Translations under genes and position numbers: made by a program | Part shown: one piece after another, positions 32,189-39,678 of the stretch | Layout of the letters: every line of letters begins with the position of its first letter | How positions within the stretch are numbered: position 1 is the stretch's first letter | Assembly (NCBI RefSeq): GCF_010731615.1 | Contig: NZ_AP022618.1 | Location: 4,278,001-4,342,000, forward strand | Reading direction: 5' to 3' | DNA from: Mycolicibacterium insubricum | GTDB taxonomy: Bacteria > Actinomycetota > Actinomycetes > Mycobacteriales > Mycobacteriaceae | Length of the DNA stretch: 64,000 bases | The notes under the pieces: generated by a model | What the model was told of the DNA's origin: nothing | What the model saw: the letters and a program-made list of their open reading frames with translations, nothing else | Database searches by the model: none

Positions 32189-32222
32189 GGCCCGCTGCCC
32201 CACCAAAGTGGGGCAGCGGGCC
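32189..32222. terminator. Hairpin terminator between convergent genes
   Basis: GGCCCGCTGCCCCAC pairs perfectly with GTGGGGCAGCGGGCC across a CAAA loop. It lacks a T-run on either side. It is placed to stop transcription of the small minus-strand gene at 32239-32439 and as a second barrier for rpfA. Confidence 0.75.
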
Positions 32223-32238
32223 CGTGGAGAACGTCGGG

Positions 32239-32439
32239 TTATCGGTTGACGACGGTGACCGGGTGCAGGTACGGCAGCTCCTGGTACGGCAGCGGGAAGG
32301 TCACTTCACCGAACGGCGACAGCGAGCCGGTGCGGTCGCAGACCAGTTCGCTGACGGCGTGCTCACCGGGAGCGGTCGCCGGCCAGCCCGGGTCGACGTA
32401 CTGGTTCTTATCGTTGGTGTTGTCAGCCACGTCTGACAT
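32239..32439 (-). CDS. Small conserved protein, Rv0863-like
   Basis: A 66-residue protein beginning [20 protein letters not shown] and ending [10 protein letters not shown], with a single cysteine (LVCDRTG). It is soluble and of unknown function. Size and position (between rpfA and the Rv0862-like gene) agree with Rv0863. On the minus strand CTAACT (32451-32446) is 6 nt before the ATG and no ribosome binding site is seen, so it is probably leaderless. It is divergent from the Rv0862-like gene, 55 bp away from the latter's leader peptide. Confidence 0.8.
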   Translation of the reverse strand: MSDVADNTNDKNQYVDPGWPATAPGEHAVSELVCDRTGSLSPFGEVTFPLPYQELPYLHPVTVVNR

Positions 32440-32494
32440 TGTGACAGTTAGGGCCCGGCGATGTGTAGCCGAGGCTGCTTTACGCTGGCCAGCG

Positions 32495-32515
32495 ATGACA
32501 AGGCGCACCCGATGA
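32495..32515 (+). CDS. Possible six-codon leader peptide
   Basis: ATG at 32495 encodes MTRRTR and stops at the TGA 32513-32515, which overlaps the main gene's ATG at 32512 (ATGA). TACGCT at 32481-32486 is 8 nt upstream, so this ATG may be at the very 5' end of the transcript. The main gene has no good ribosome binding site, and re-initiation after this short frame is a reasonable model. It is untested. Confidence 0.35.
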   Translation: MTRRTR

Positions 32516-34764
32516 CCAAGCACGCCCAGGGCATCCCGCTGGGAGCCTGGCTGTCGGACCTGCCCGACGAGCAGCTGGTCCGGCTGCTCACGCTGCGTCC
32601 CGACCTGGCCCAGCCCGCCCCCGCCAGCCTCGCCGCACTCGCCGCGCGCGCCCAGGCCCGCCAGTCCGTGCAGGCCGCCACCGACGAGCTGGATCTGCGG
32701 CACCTGGCGGTGCTGGACGCACTGCTGGTGCTGCACGCCAACCGCACGCCGGCACCCGTCGCCGACATCGCCGCCCTGCTGGAGCACCGCATCGACGCCG
32801 ACGACCTGGACGCGGTGCTGGCCGACCTGGCCGACCGGGCGCTGGTGTGGGGCACTGACCGGATCCGGGTGGCCGGCGAGGCCGGGGCCGGACTGCCCTG
32901 GTATCCCGGCCAGCTCGCGCTGGACTCACCGCGCCGCTCGGTAGACCAGCTGTCGGCGGCCATCGACGCCCTGCCCGATGAACAGGCCGAACTGCTGTCC
33001 CGGCTGTCCGAGGGGTCTCCGGTGGGCCGCACCCGCGACGCCGCACCCACTGCACCCGCCGATCACCCGGTGCCCCGTCTGCTGGCCACCGGCCTGCTGC
33101 TGCGCCTCGACGACGAGACGGTGCTGCTGCCCCGGCGCGTCGGGCAGCTGCTGCGCGGTCACACCCCCGACCCGGTGCTGCTGGCGCCGCCGGACCCCGC
33201 GGTGCGCCGGGGCGCGGTCGCCGACGTCGACGGCGCCGCCGCGGTCGCCATCCTGGACCTGCTGCGCGAGACGGAGTCGGTGCTGGCGCTGCTGGGTGCC
33301 ACCCCGGTGCCGCAGTTGCGCAGCGGCGGCCTGGGTGTGCGGGATGTACGAAGGCTGGCCAAGACCGCCGAGGTCACCGAGGCCCGGCTGGCGCTGATCC
33401 TGGAGATCGCGGCCGCCGCCGGGCTGATCGCCGACGGCATGCCCGATCCGGAGCCGGAATCCGGCTCACCGCCGTTCTGGGCGCCGACGGCCGCCGCCGA
33501 CCGGTTCCTGGACGCCCCGGCCGCCGCGCAGTGGGCCCAGCTCGCCGGAGCCTGGCTGACGCTGGCGTCCCGGCCGAGCCTGATCGGCCGGCGCGGTCCC
33601 GACGGGAAACCGCTCGGCGCGCTGTCCTATCCGCTGCATTCGGCCGCCGCGCCGTTGGACCGCCGGTTGCTGCTCAAAACGCTGGCCGGGTTGCCGCCGG
33701 GCACCGGCACCGACGCGGCGACGGTGTCGGCGGCGCTGATCTGGGCGCGGCCGCGCTGGGCGGCGCGGCTGCAGCCCGAGCCGGTCGGCGATCTGCTGGA
33801 CGAGGCACACGCCCTCGGCGTCGTCGCGCACGGCGCGCTGAGCAGCCCGGGACGCGCCCTGCTGGACTCCGGTGAGGACGCGGCCGTCGCCGCGATGACC
33901 GAGGCGCTGCCGACCCCCGTCGACCATTTCCTACTGCAGGCCGACCTGACGGTCGTCGTACCCGGGCCGCCGGCCCGCGACCTGGCCGTCGAACTGGCCG
34001 CCGTCGCCGACCGGGAGTCCGCGGGTGCGGCGTCGGTGTTCCGGGTCACCGAGGCGACAGTGCGCCGGGCGCTGGACTCCGGGCGCAGCGCCGGCGAGCT
34101 GCACGCCTTCTTCGCCGGGCACACCAAAACCCCCGTCCCCCAGGGCCTGACCTACCTGATCGACGACGTGGCCCGCCGGCACGGGCGGCTGCGGGTCGGG
34201 CTGGGGTCGTCGTTCGTCCGGTGCGAGGACCCCGCGCTGCTGGCTCAGGCCGTCGCCAGTCCGGCGCTGCGCAGCCTCGAGCCCCGGCTGCTGGCACCGA
34301 CGGTGGCGATCTCGCTGGCCCCGATCGGCGAGCTGCTGGCGGCGCTGCGCGACGCCGGATTCGCCCCGGCCGCCGAGGACGCCTCGGGGGCGGTGGTGGA
34401 TCTGGCGGCCCGCGGCGCCCGGGTCGCCGCGCAGACCCGGCGGTGGTCGCAGCGCTCGCCACTGACGCCGCCGGACCCCGACGGGCTGGCGGCCCTGGTG
34501 TCGGTGCTGCGCCGGATGGACGCCACCCCCGAGGGGGAGAACCTCGACGCCACCCAGGCCACCATGGCGCTGCTGCGCGCGGCGATCGAACGCTCCGAGG
34601 TGCTGATCGGCTACCTGGACGCCGCGGGGATGGCGACCCGGCGGGTGGTGGAGCCGATCAGCGTGCGCGGCGGGCTGCTCAACGCCTTTGACCAGGCGTC
34701 GGGGCGGGTCCGGGAGTTCGCCGTGCACCGCATCACGTCGGTGTTGTCGGACCCCAACGGATAA
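32512..34764 (+). CDS. Rv0862c-like helicase-associated protein (XPB/Ssl2-like domain)
   Basis: A 750-residue soluble protein, largely helical and leucine-rich, starting [20 protein letters not shown]. It has no Walker motifs. The C-terminal third ([20 protein letters not shown] and [20 protein letters not shown]) resembles the helicase-C-terminal/WYL-like region annotated in Rv0862c. The ATG at 32512 was chosen for the homology start; upstream residues look non-coding. Its stop TAA falls within the -10 hexamer of the XPB helicase gene directly downstream, and the pairing with that gene is conserved in mycobacteria, suggesting a joint role in DNA repair. Function is not established. Confidence 0.85.
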   Translation: MTKHAQGIPLGAWLSDLPDEQLVRLLTLRPDLAQPAPASLAALAARAQARQSVQAATDELDLRHLAVLDALLVLHANRTPAPVADIAALLEHRIDADDLDAVLADLADRALVWGTDRIRVAGEAGAGLPWYPGQLALDSPRRSVDQLSAAIDALPDEQAELLSRLSEGSPVGRTRDAAPTAPADHPVPRLLATGLLLRLDDETVLLPRRVGQLLRGHTPDPVLLAPPDPAVRRGAVADVDGAAAVAILDLLRETESVLALLGATPVPQLRSGGLGVRDVRRLAKTAEVTEARLALILEIAAAAGLIADGMPDPEPESGSPPFWAPTAAADRFLDAPAAAQWAQLAGAWLTLASRPSLIGRRGPDGKPLGALSYPLHSAAAPLDRRLLLKTLAGLPPGTGTDAATVSAALIWARPRWAARLQPEPVGDLLDEAHALGVVAHGALSSPGRALLDSGEDAAVAAMTEALPTPVDHFLLQADLTVVVPGPPARDLAVELAAVADRESAGAASVFRVTEATVRRALDSGRSAGELHAFFAGHTKTPVPQGLTYLIDDVARRHGRLRVGLGSSFVRCEDPALLAQAVASPALRSLEPRLLAPTVAISLAPIGELLAALRDAGFAPAAEDASGAVVDLAARGARVAAQTRRWSQRSPLTPPDPDGLAALVSVLRRMDATPEGENLDATQATMALLRAAIERSEVLIGYLDAAGMATRRVVEPISVRGGLLNAFDQASGRVREFAVHRITSVLSDPNG

Positions 34765-34765
34765 T
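34760..34765 (+). promoter_or_regulatory. -10 hexamer of the XPB helicase gene
   Basis: GATAAT lies 6 nt before the ATG at 34772 and includes the TAA stop (34762-34764) of the preceding gene. This would give a leaderless mRNA independent of the upstream gene. Confidence 0.45.
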
Positions 34766-34771
34766 GGGGTC

Positions 34772-36421
34772 ATGACCGACGGACCGCTCATCGTGCAATC
34801 CGACAAGACTGTGTTGTTGGAGGTCGACCACGAGCTCGCCGGTGCGGCACGGGCGGCGATCGCGCCGTTCGCCGAACTGGAACGCGCTCCCGAGCACGTG
34901 CACACCTACCGGATCACCCCGCTGGCGCTGTGGAACGCCCGCGCCGCCGGCCACGACGCCGAGCAGGTGGTGGACGCGCTGGTGAGTTTCTCCCGCTACG
35001 CGGTGCCGCAGCCGCTGCTGGTCGACATCGTCGACACCATGGCCCGATACGGCCGGCTGCAGCTGGTCAAGCACCCGGCGCACGGGCTGTGCCTGGTCAG
35101 CCTGGATCGCGCGGTCCTCGAGGAGGTGCTGCGCAACAAGAAGATCGCCCCGATGCTCGGTGCCCGCATCGACGACGACACGGTGATCGTGCACCCGTCC
35201 GAACGCGGCCGAGTCAAGCAGATGCTGCTCAAGATCGGTTGGCCCGCCGAGGATCTGGCCGGCTACGTCGACGGCGAGAAGCACCCCATCGAACTAGACC
35301 AGGACGGCTGGGAGCTGCGCGACTACCAGCAGATGGCCGCCGACTCGTTCTGGGCGGGCGGTTCCGGGGTGGTGGTGCTGCCGTGCGGGGCGGGCAAGAC
35401 CATCGTCGGCGCGGCGGCGATGGCCACCGCCGGGGCGACGACGCTGATCCTGGTCACCAACACCGTGGCGGGCCGGCAGTGGAAGCGGGAACTGATCGCG
35501 CGGACGTCACTGACCGAAGCCGAAATCGGCGAGTACTCCGGCGAGCGCAAGGAGATCCGGCCGGTCACCATCGCGACGTACCAGGTGATCACCCGTCGCA
35601 CCAAGGGCGAATACAAGCATCTGGAGCTCTTCGACTCCCGCGACTGGGGCCTGATCATCTACGACGAGGTGCATCTGCTGCCCGCTCCGGTGTTCCGGAT
35701 GACCGCCGATCTGCAGTCCCGGCGGCGCCTGGGCCTGACGGCGACGCTGATCCGCGAGGACGGCCGCGAGGGCGACGTGTTCTCGCTGATCGGGCCCAAG
35801 CGTTACGACGCGCCGTGGAAGGACATCGAGGCCCAGGGCTGGATCGCGCCGGCCGAGTGCGTCGAGGTGCGGGTCACCATGACCGAGAACGAGCGGATGA
35901 CCTATGCGACCGCCGAGCCCGAGGAGCGCTACAAACTGTGCGCGACGGCGCACACCAAGATCGCGGTGGTGCGCTCCATCCTGGAGCGGCATCCGGACGA
36001 ACCGACGCTGGTGATCGGCGCCTACCTGGACCAGCTCGACGAGCTCGGCGCCGAGCTGGATGCGCCGGTGATCCAGGGATCGACCCGAAATGCCGAGCGG
36101 GAGAAGCTGTTCGACGCGTTCCGGGCCGGTGAGATCAAGACGCTGGTGGTGTCCAAGGTGGCCAACTTCTCCATCGACCTGCCGGAGGCCTCGGTGGCGG
36201 TGCAGGTGTCGGGCACGTTCGGTTCGCGGCAGGAGGAGGCCCAGCGGCTGGGCCGGTTGCTGCGGCCCAAGCACGACGGCGGCGGGGCGATCTTCTACAG
36301 CGTGGTCGCCCGGGACTCGCTGGACGCCGAGTACGCCGCGCACCGGCAGCGGTTCCTCGCCGAGCAGGGCTACGGGTACATCATCCGCGACGCCGACGAT
36401 CTACTGGGGCCGGCCATCTGA
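34772..36421 (+). CDS. ercc3: XPB/ERCC3-type DNA helicase
   Basis: A 549-residue superfamily 2 helicase. Visible motifs are Walker A LPCGAGKTIVGAAA, motif II IIYDEVHLLPA, motif III LGLTATLIRED and motif VI GSRQEEAQRLGRLLRP. An N-terminal damage-recognition-like domain precedes them (DKTVLLEVDHELAGAAR onward). It is the Rv0861c orthologue; mycobacterial XPB unwinds DNA 3'-5' with ATP. Role in repair is inferred from the eukaryotic and archaeal XPB family. The ATG at 34772 was chosen over the longer open frame, whose extra residues overlap the upstream gene. Confidence 0.95.
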   Translation: MTDGPLIVQSDKTVLLEVDHELAGAARAAIAPFAELERAPEHVHTYRITPLALWNARAAGHDAEQVVDALVSFSRYAVPQPLLVDIVDTMARYGRLQLVKHPAHGLCLVSLDRAVLEEVLRNKKIAPMLGARIDDDTVIVHPSERGRVKQMLLKIGWPAEDLAGYVDGEKHPIELDQDGWELRDYQQMAADSFWAGGSGVVVLPCGAGKTIVGAAAMATAGATTLILVTNTVAGRQWKRELIARTSLTEAEIGEYSGERKEIRPVTIATYQVITRRTKGEYKHLELFDSRDWGLIIYDEVHLLPAPVFRMTADLQSRRRLGLTATLIREDGREGDVFSLIGPKRYDAPWKDIEAQGWIAPAECVEVRVTMTENERMTYATAEPEERYKLCATAHTKIAVVRSILERHPDEPTLVIGAYLDQLDELGAELDAPVIQGSTRNAEREKLFDAFRAGEIKTLVVSKVANFSIDLPEASVAVQVSGTFGSRQEEAQRLGRLLRPKHDGGGAIFYSVVARDSLDAEYAAHRQRFLAEQGYGYIIRDADDLLGPAI

Positions 36422-36540
36422 CGGGACCACCCTCCCGAATCCATCGCACCTTCTGCGCCGCGGAAGTGCGTCCCGGTCCGGGTCTGTCTATGGCGGACAG
36501 CCGCCATCGGCGATGGCGGACAGCCTCAATCCTGTGCCGC

Positions 36541-36578
36541 GTTCAACTTCCGTTCATCCGGATTCGGGATCGCGTTCA
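36541..36578. promoter_or_regulatory. Helically phased GTTCA repeats upstream of the porin gene
   Basis: GTTCA occurs at 36541-36545, 36552-36556 and 36574-36578, spaced 11 and 22 bp. OmpR-type response regulators bind direct repeats at 11-bp spacing. A separate 12-bp direct repeat ATGGCGGACAGC is at 36490-36501 and 36513-36524. Both are 60-150 bp before the porin ATG at 36638. Short motifs such as this can arise by chance. Confidence 0.35.
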
Positions 36579-36637
36579 GCCCCTCCGAGCTCAATGGGCC
36601 GCGCCGATAACGATTTGATTGCAACCCGGAGGTCCCG

Positions 36638-37285
36638 ATGGCCGCACGACTCCCCCGACCCCTGGTGGCGGCCTGCGCCGCGGCCGCCCTGTGCGCCGTG
36701 ACGCTGGCCCCGGCGCCGGACGCTCGAGCGCAGGATGTGCAGATGGCGCCCACGGCGCTCGACGAGGTGACGCCCGACGGGCTGAACATCCACATCGGGA
36801 TCAACAACGAGGTGGTCAACGCGGTCCCCAATCTCGCCGAAGCGCAGAACTCCCGGGAGGCGTTCGTGACGCTGGTCGCCTCCACCTCGGTGTCGGACCC
36901 GGGCCCAATCCTGGACAGCCTGTTCATCACCGGCTACCAGCTGGGCTGCCAGTCCGACGTGTCCGCCGGCTTGCAGTTCGGCGGCGCGGTCTCCGGCGGT
37001 GTCGCCGCCAGCGACACCCTGGGGGCGCTGCCCGGCGGAGCGGTGGGCGGCGGTGCCACCGGCTACGCGCAGACGGTTCTGGAGCCGGGCGTGATCGTCG
37101 ACCTGCCGATGTCCAACATGACCCTGTCGCCGTCCGGACACGCCACCCTGGCGATCACGAACCTGCACGTCAAGGCCGACGCTTGCGGCGGTGACGTGAC
37201 TATCCGCTCGTACGCCTACCTGCGGGTGTCGACGGCGAACGCACATTCGTCGTACGCCACCTACGGCGACCCGATCAAGATCTGA
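36638..37285 (+). CDS. MspA-family porin
   Basis: A 215-residue exported protein with signal peptide LVAACAAAALCAVTLAPAPDARA. The mature part has the alternating beta pattern of octameric MspA porins, including GYQLGCQSDVSAGLQFGGAV, LPMSNMTLSPSGHATLAITN and RSYAYLRVST near the end. It should form a hydrophilic channel in the mycobacterial outer membrane. Unlike classical MspA as I recall it, the mature protein has two cysteines (YQLGCQSD and KADACGGD), a pattern of the more divergent MspA-like group. RBS CCGGAGG precedes the ATG at 36638. Two paralogous exported-protein genes follow after 6 bp. Confidence 0.92.
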   Translation: MAARLPRPLVAACAAAALCAVTLAPAPDARAQDVQMAPTALDEVTPDGLNIHIGINNEVVNAVPNLAEAQNSREAFVTLVASTSVSDPGPILDSLFITGYQLGCQSDVSAGLQFGGAVSGGVAASDTLGALPGGAVGGGATGYAQTVLEPGVIVDLPMSNMTLSPSGHATLAITNLHVKADACGGDVTIRSYAYLRVSTANAHSSYATYGDPIKI

Positions 37286-37291
37286 GCGGCG

Positions 37292-37846
37292 ATGACACCG
37301 CCACCCCGCGGGGCCGTGATCGCCCTGCTGGCCGCCGGACTACTCGTCGTCCCCGCGCCGGCCGCAGCCGCCGACCCGTCGCCCGGGCCGCCCCCGGGTT
37401 ACGACGGGCTGCCGTATCACAACATGCCAGGCCGGATCGGCCACCAGCCGGGCGCCTACACCTGGGTGCTCGGGTTCTACCTGAGGCCGCGCCGGGTGCT
37501 GGACGCCGCCGGCACCTCGGCGATGTCCAACGCGGACCTGGATTCGGCCAGATACGGGCTGCCCAACTCCCGGCTCGGCGTCGAGCCCACCCGGCGGGCC
37601 TGGACCGGGAACGCACCCGGGGTCCGCCCCGACAACCCGATGGACGCGGTCGGCTCGCCCGATCCCGCCGGTGGCGTCAAACCGGCGACGACGATGCCCG
37701 GCGGCGCACCGGGCGGTCTGGAGGATCCGGCGGGCGCCCCGAAGCAGCCGGCCGTCCGCAGTGAATCGTCGGACCCGACGCCCGGAGGCGGTATTCAGCC
37801 CGGTTCCCAGAACACCGGGCCCGAACCCGCCGGTTCGAGGCGATAG
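37292..37846 (+). CDS. Exported protein downstream of porin, paralogue 1
   Basis: A 184-residue protein with signal peptide VIALLAAGLLVVPAPAAAAD. The mature part is Pro/Gly-rich with few hydrophobic residues. A central block PGRIGHQPGAYTWVLGF, then SAMSNADLDSARYGLPNSRL, aligns directly with the next gene's product, so the two arose by tandem duplication. I do not recognise a family. The gene starts 6 bp after the porin stop and 4 bp separate its stop from the next ATG, so all three are very probably one operon. A role in porin assembly or as a periplasmic companion is inference. Confidence 0.8.
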   Translation: MTPPPRGAVIALLAAGLLVVPAPAAAADPSPGPPPGYDGLPYHNMPGRIGHQPGAYTWVLGFYLRPRRVLDAAGTSAMSNADLDSARYGLPNSRLGVEPTRRAWTGNAPGVRPDNPMDAVGSPDPAGGVKPATTMPGGAPGGLEDPAGAPKQPAVRSESSDPTPGGGIQPGSQNTGPEPAGSRR

Positions 37847-37850
37847 GCGC

Positions 37851-38456
37851 ATGGGTATGAGGAAACCGCTGGCGGCCCTGGCCGCGCTGGCCGGGATCGG
37901 GATGCTGGCCGCCCCGACAGCCGGCGCCGACCCCACCCCGTCGGTCCCGGGTGACCCGACCGGACCGATCTACAACCCGCCCGGCTACATCGGCTACTAC
38001 CCGGGCGCCTACGGATTCCAGTCGATCTGGTCGCTGACGCCGCCGTCCCGGTTCGTCGACGGCGGCAACACCGGGGCCCGCTCCAACGCCGATCCCGAGG
38101 CCTCAGGCACCGGCATGCCGGGTGATCGGCTCGGTGTGCAGGACAACCGCGCCGTGGTCAAGGGCATCGGGCCGTCGAGCCAGGTGCGCGGGGTGCGCAC
38201 CGGCAAGGCGGTGCCGTCGTCGGCGCAGGAGGACAACGCCGGCGGCGTGCTGCCCGGCGCCACCGCGGCGACCGGTCAGGCCGACCCGGTGACCGGGCAG
38301 CCGCTGGCACTGGAAAACCCCGACCCGGCCGCGCAGGCGGCACCGGGAGCCGCACCGCAGGCTCCGCCGCCGGGCCCGGAGTCGCAGCAGCCGGGTGCCG
38401 GGCCGCTGGCCGCACCGGGTGTTTCGGACTGGTGGACCATCCGCGCGCGGCGCTGA
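37851..38456 (+). CDS. Exported protein downstream of porin, paralogue 2
   Basis: A 201-residue protein with signal peptide PLAALAALAGIGMLAAPTAGAD. The block PGYIGYYPGAYGFQSIWSLT, then ARSNADPEASGTGMPGDRLG, matches the preceding protein at equivalent positions (PG-IG--PGAY, SNAD, G-P--RLGV). The C-terminal half is Pro/Ala/Gln-rich (PQAPPPGPESQQPGAG), suggesting cell-wall spanning or disorder. No cysteines and no catalytic motif are seen. Start is the ATG at 37851; MRKPLAAL at 37857 is possible. Function unknown. Confidence 0.8.
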   Translation: MGMRKPLAALAALAGIGMLAAPTAGADPTPSVPGDPTGPIYNPPGYIGYYPGAYGFQSIWSLTPPSRFVDGGNTGARSNADPEASGTGMPGDRLGVQDNRAVVKGIGPSSQVRGVRTGKAVPSSAQEDNAGGVLPGATAATGQADPVTGQPLALENPDPAAQAAPGAAPQAPPPGPESQQPGAGPLAAPGVSDWWTIRARR

Positions 38457-38467
38457 CCCCCTCCTTC

Positions 38468-39454
38468 TCAGCTCAGCGCGGGGATGACCGCCCGTTCGAA
38501 CAGCTCGAGGCCGCGGTGATCGTGCGCGGCGTCGGGGAAGTAGCAGATCAGGTATTCGCAGCCGAGGTCCTTGAGCCGGGCCAGCTGCCCGATGACCTGT
38601 TCGGGGGTACCGGTGCCGGGTCCGCGCATGGCGGTGACCATGGACTCGGTCGCCGCGTCACCGACCAACGGGCTGTACACGCCCCGCAGGTGCGCCAACC
38701 GGGCGTCAACCTCGGCCTCGGTGTCCGCGATCACCACGTTGATGTTGGCCGACCGCACGACCGCGTCGTAATCGGTGCCGACGTCGTCGCAGTGCCCGGC
38801 CAGCACCCGGGACTTGTGCGCGAACTGTTCGGGGTCGCCGGAGAAGTTGGTGTACTGCGCGTATTTGGCGGCGATCTTCAGCGTCACCTTCTCCCCTCCC
38901 CCGGCGATCCACAGAGGAATCCCGTTCTCCTGCAGGGGTTTCGGTGCGACAATCGCGCCGTCGACCTGGTAGTGGCGGCCGTCGAAACTGACCCGACCGT
39001 CGCGCCAGGCGTCGCGCATGATCTGCACGCCCTCGTCGAGGCGGGCCAGCCGCTCCCGGGCCGGCGGGAACCCGTAACCGTAGGCGCGCCACTCGTGTTC
39101 GTACCAGCCGGCGCCGATGCCCATCTGGATGCGTCCGCCGGAGATGATGTCGGCGGTGGCGGCCACTTTGGCCAGGTACACCGGGTTGCGGTAGCTCATC
39201 GCCGTGCACATCTGGCCCAGCTTGATCCGGCTGGTGCCGGCCGCGAACGCCGACATCAGCGACCACGCTTCGTGGGTGGCCTCGTCGGTGGGCAGCGGCA
39301 CGGTGTGGAAGTGGTCGTAGACCCACAGCGAATCCCACGCATCACCGTCGTCGGCGCGCCGGGCCAGCCCGTTCATCACCGCCCACTGCTCGCTCGAGTC
39401 GATGCCGACGAGGTCCAGTCGCCAGCCCTGCGGGATGAACATTCCGAAGCGCAT
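38468..39454 (-). CDS. LLM-class F420-dependent oxidoreductase
   Basis: A 328-residue luciferase-like monooxygenase-fold protein beginning MRFGMFIPQGWRLDLVGID. Blocks WDSLWVYDHFHTVP, KLGQMCTAMSYRNPVYLAK, RIQMGIGAGWYEHEWRAYGY and PLWIAGGGEKVTLKIAAKYA are characteristic of F420-binding members common in mycobacteria. The substrate is unknown. It is convergent with the porin operon, with an 11-bp gap to its last stop, and divergent from the 13E12 gene. Confidence 0.9.
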   Translation of the reverse strand: MRFGMFIPQGWRLDLVGIDSSEQWAVMNGLARRADDGDAWDSLWVYDHFHTVPLPTDEATHEAWSLMSAFAAGTSRIKLGQMCTAMSYRNPVYLAKVAATADIISGGRIQMGIGAGWYEHEWRAYGYGFPPARERLARLDEGVQIMRDAWRDGRVSFDGRHYQVDGAIVAPKPLQENGIPLWIAGGGEKVTLKIAAKYAQYTNFSGDPEQFAHKSRVLAGHCDDVGTDYDAVVRSANINVVIADTEAEVDARLAHLRGVYSPLVGDAATESMVTAMRGPGTGTPEQVIGQLARLKDLGCEYLICYFPDAAHDHRGLELFERAVIPALS

Positions 39455-39659
39455 GGGCCGACTGTAGCCGCGGCAGCGCGGCTGGAGGCGGGGCCCGGGG
39501 ACCGGAGATGCTGCCGGGTCGGACTGGGGTGGAGCGGAGCGCGAGTCGCGCGCCGGGTCCTGGCCCGGGGCACCCCTCGAGGCTTGCAGATTTTCTCATA
39601 GAATTCTTATTTATCGGGCCCCCGATTTGGGCCCTTCCGATCGATTTCCTGTCGGTGGC

Positions 39660-39675
39660 CCGAACTAATGTTCTA
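39660..39675. promoter_or_regulatory. LexA-like SOS box before the 13E12 gene
   Basis: CCGAACTAATGTTCTA contains GAAC-N4-GTTC, the core of the mycobacterial LexA box (TCGAAC-N4-GTTCGA), with one arm extended by C/G on the left. It ends 3 bp before the ATG at 39679. Several M. tuberculosis 13E12-family genes are known to carry SOS boxes and to be DNA-damage inducible. Confidence 0.65.
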
Positions 39676-39678
39676 AGT

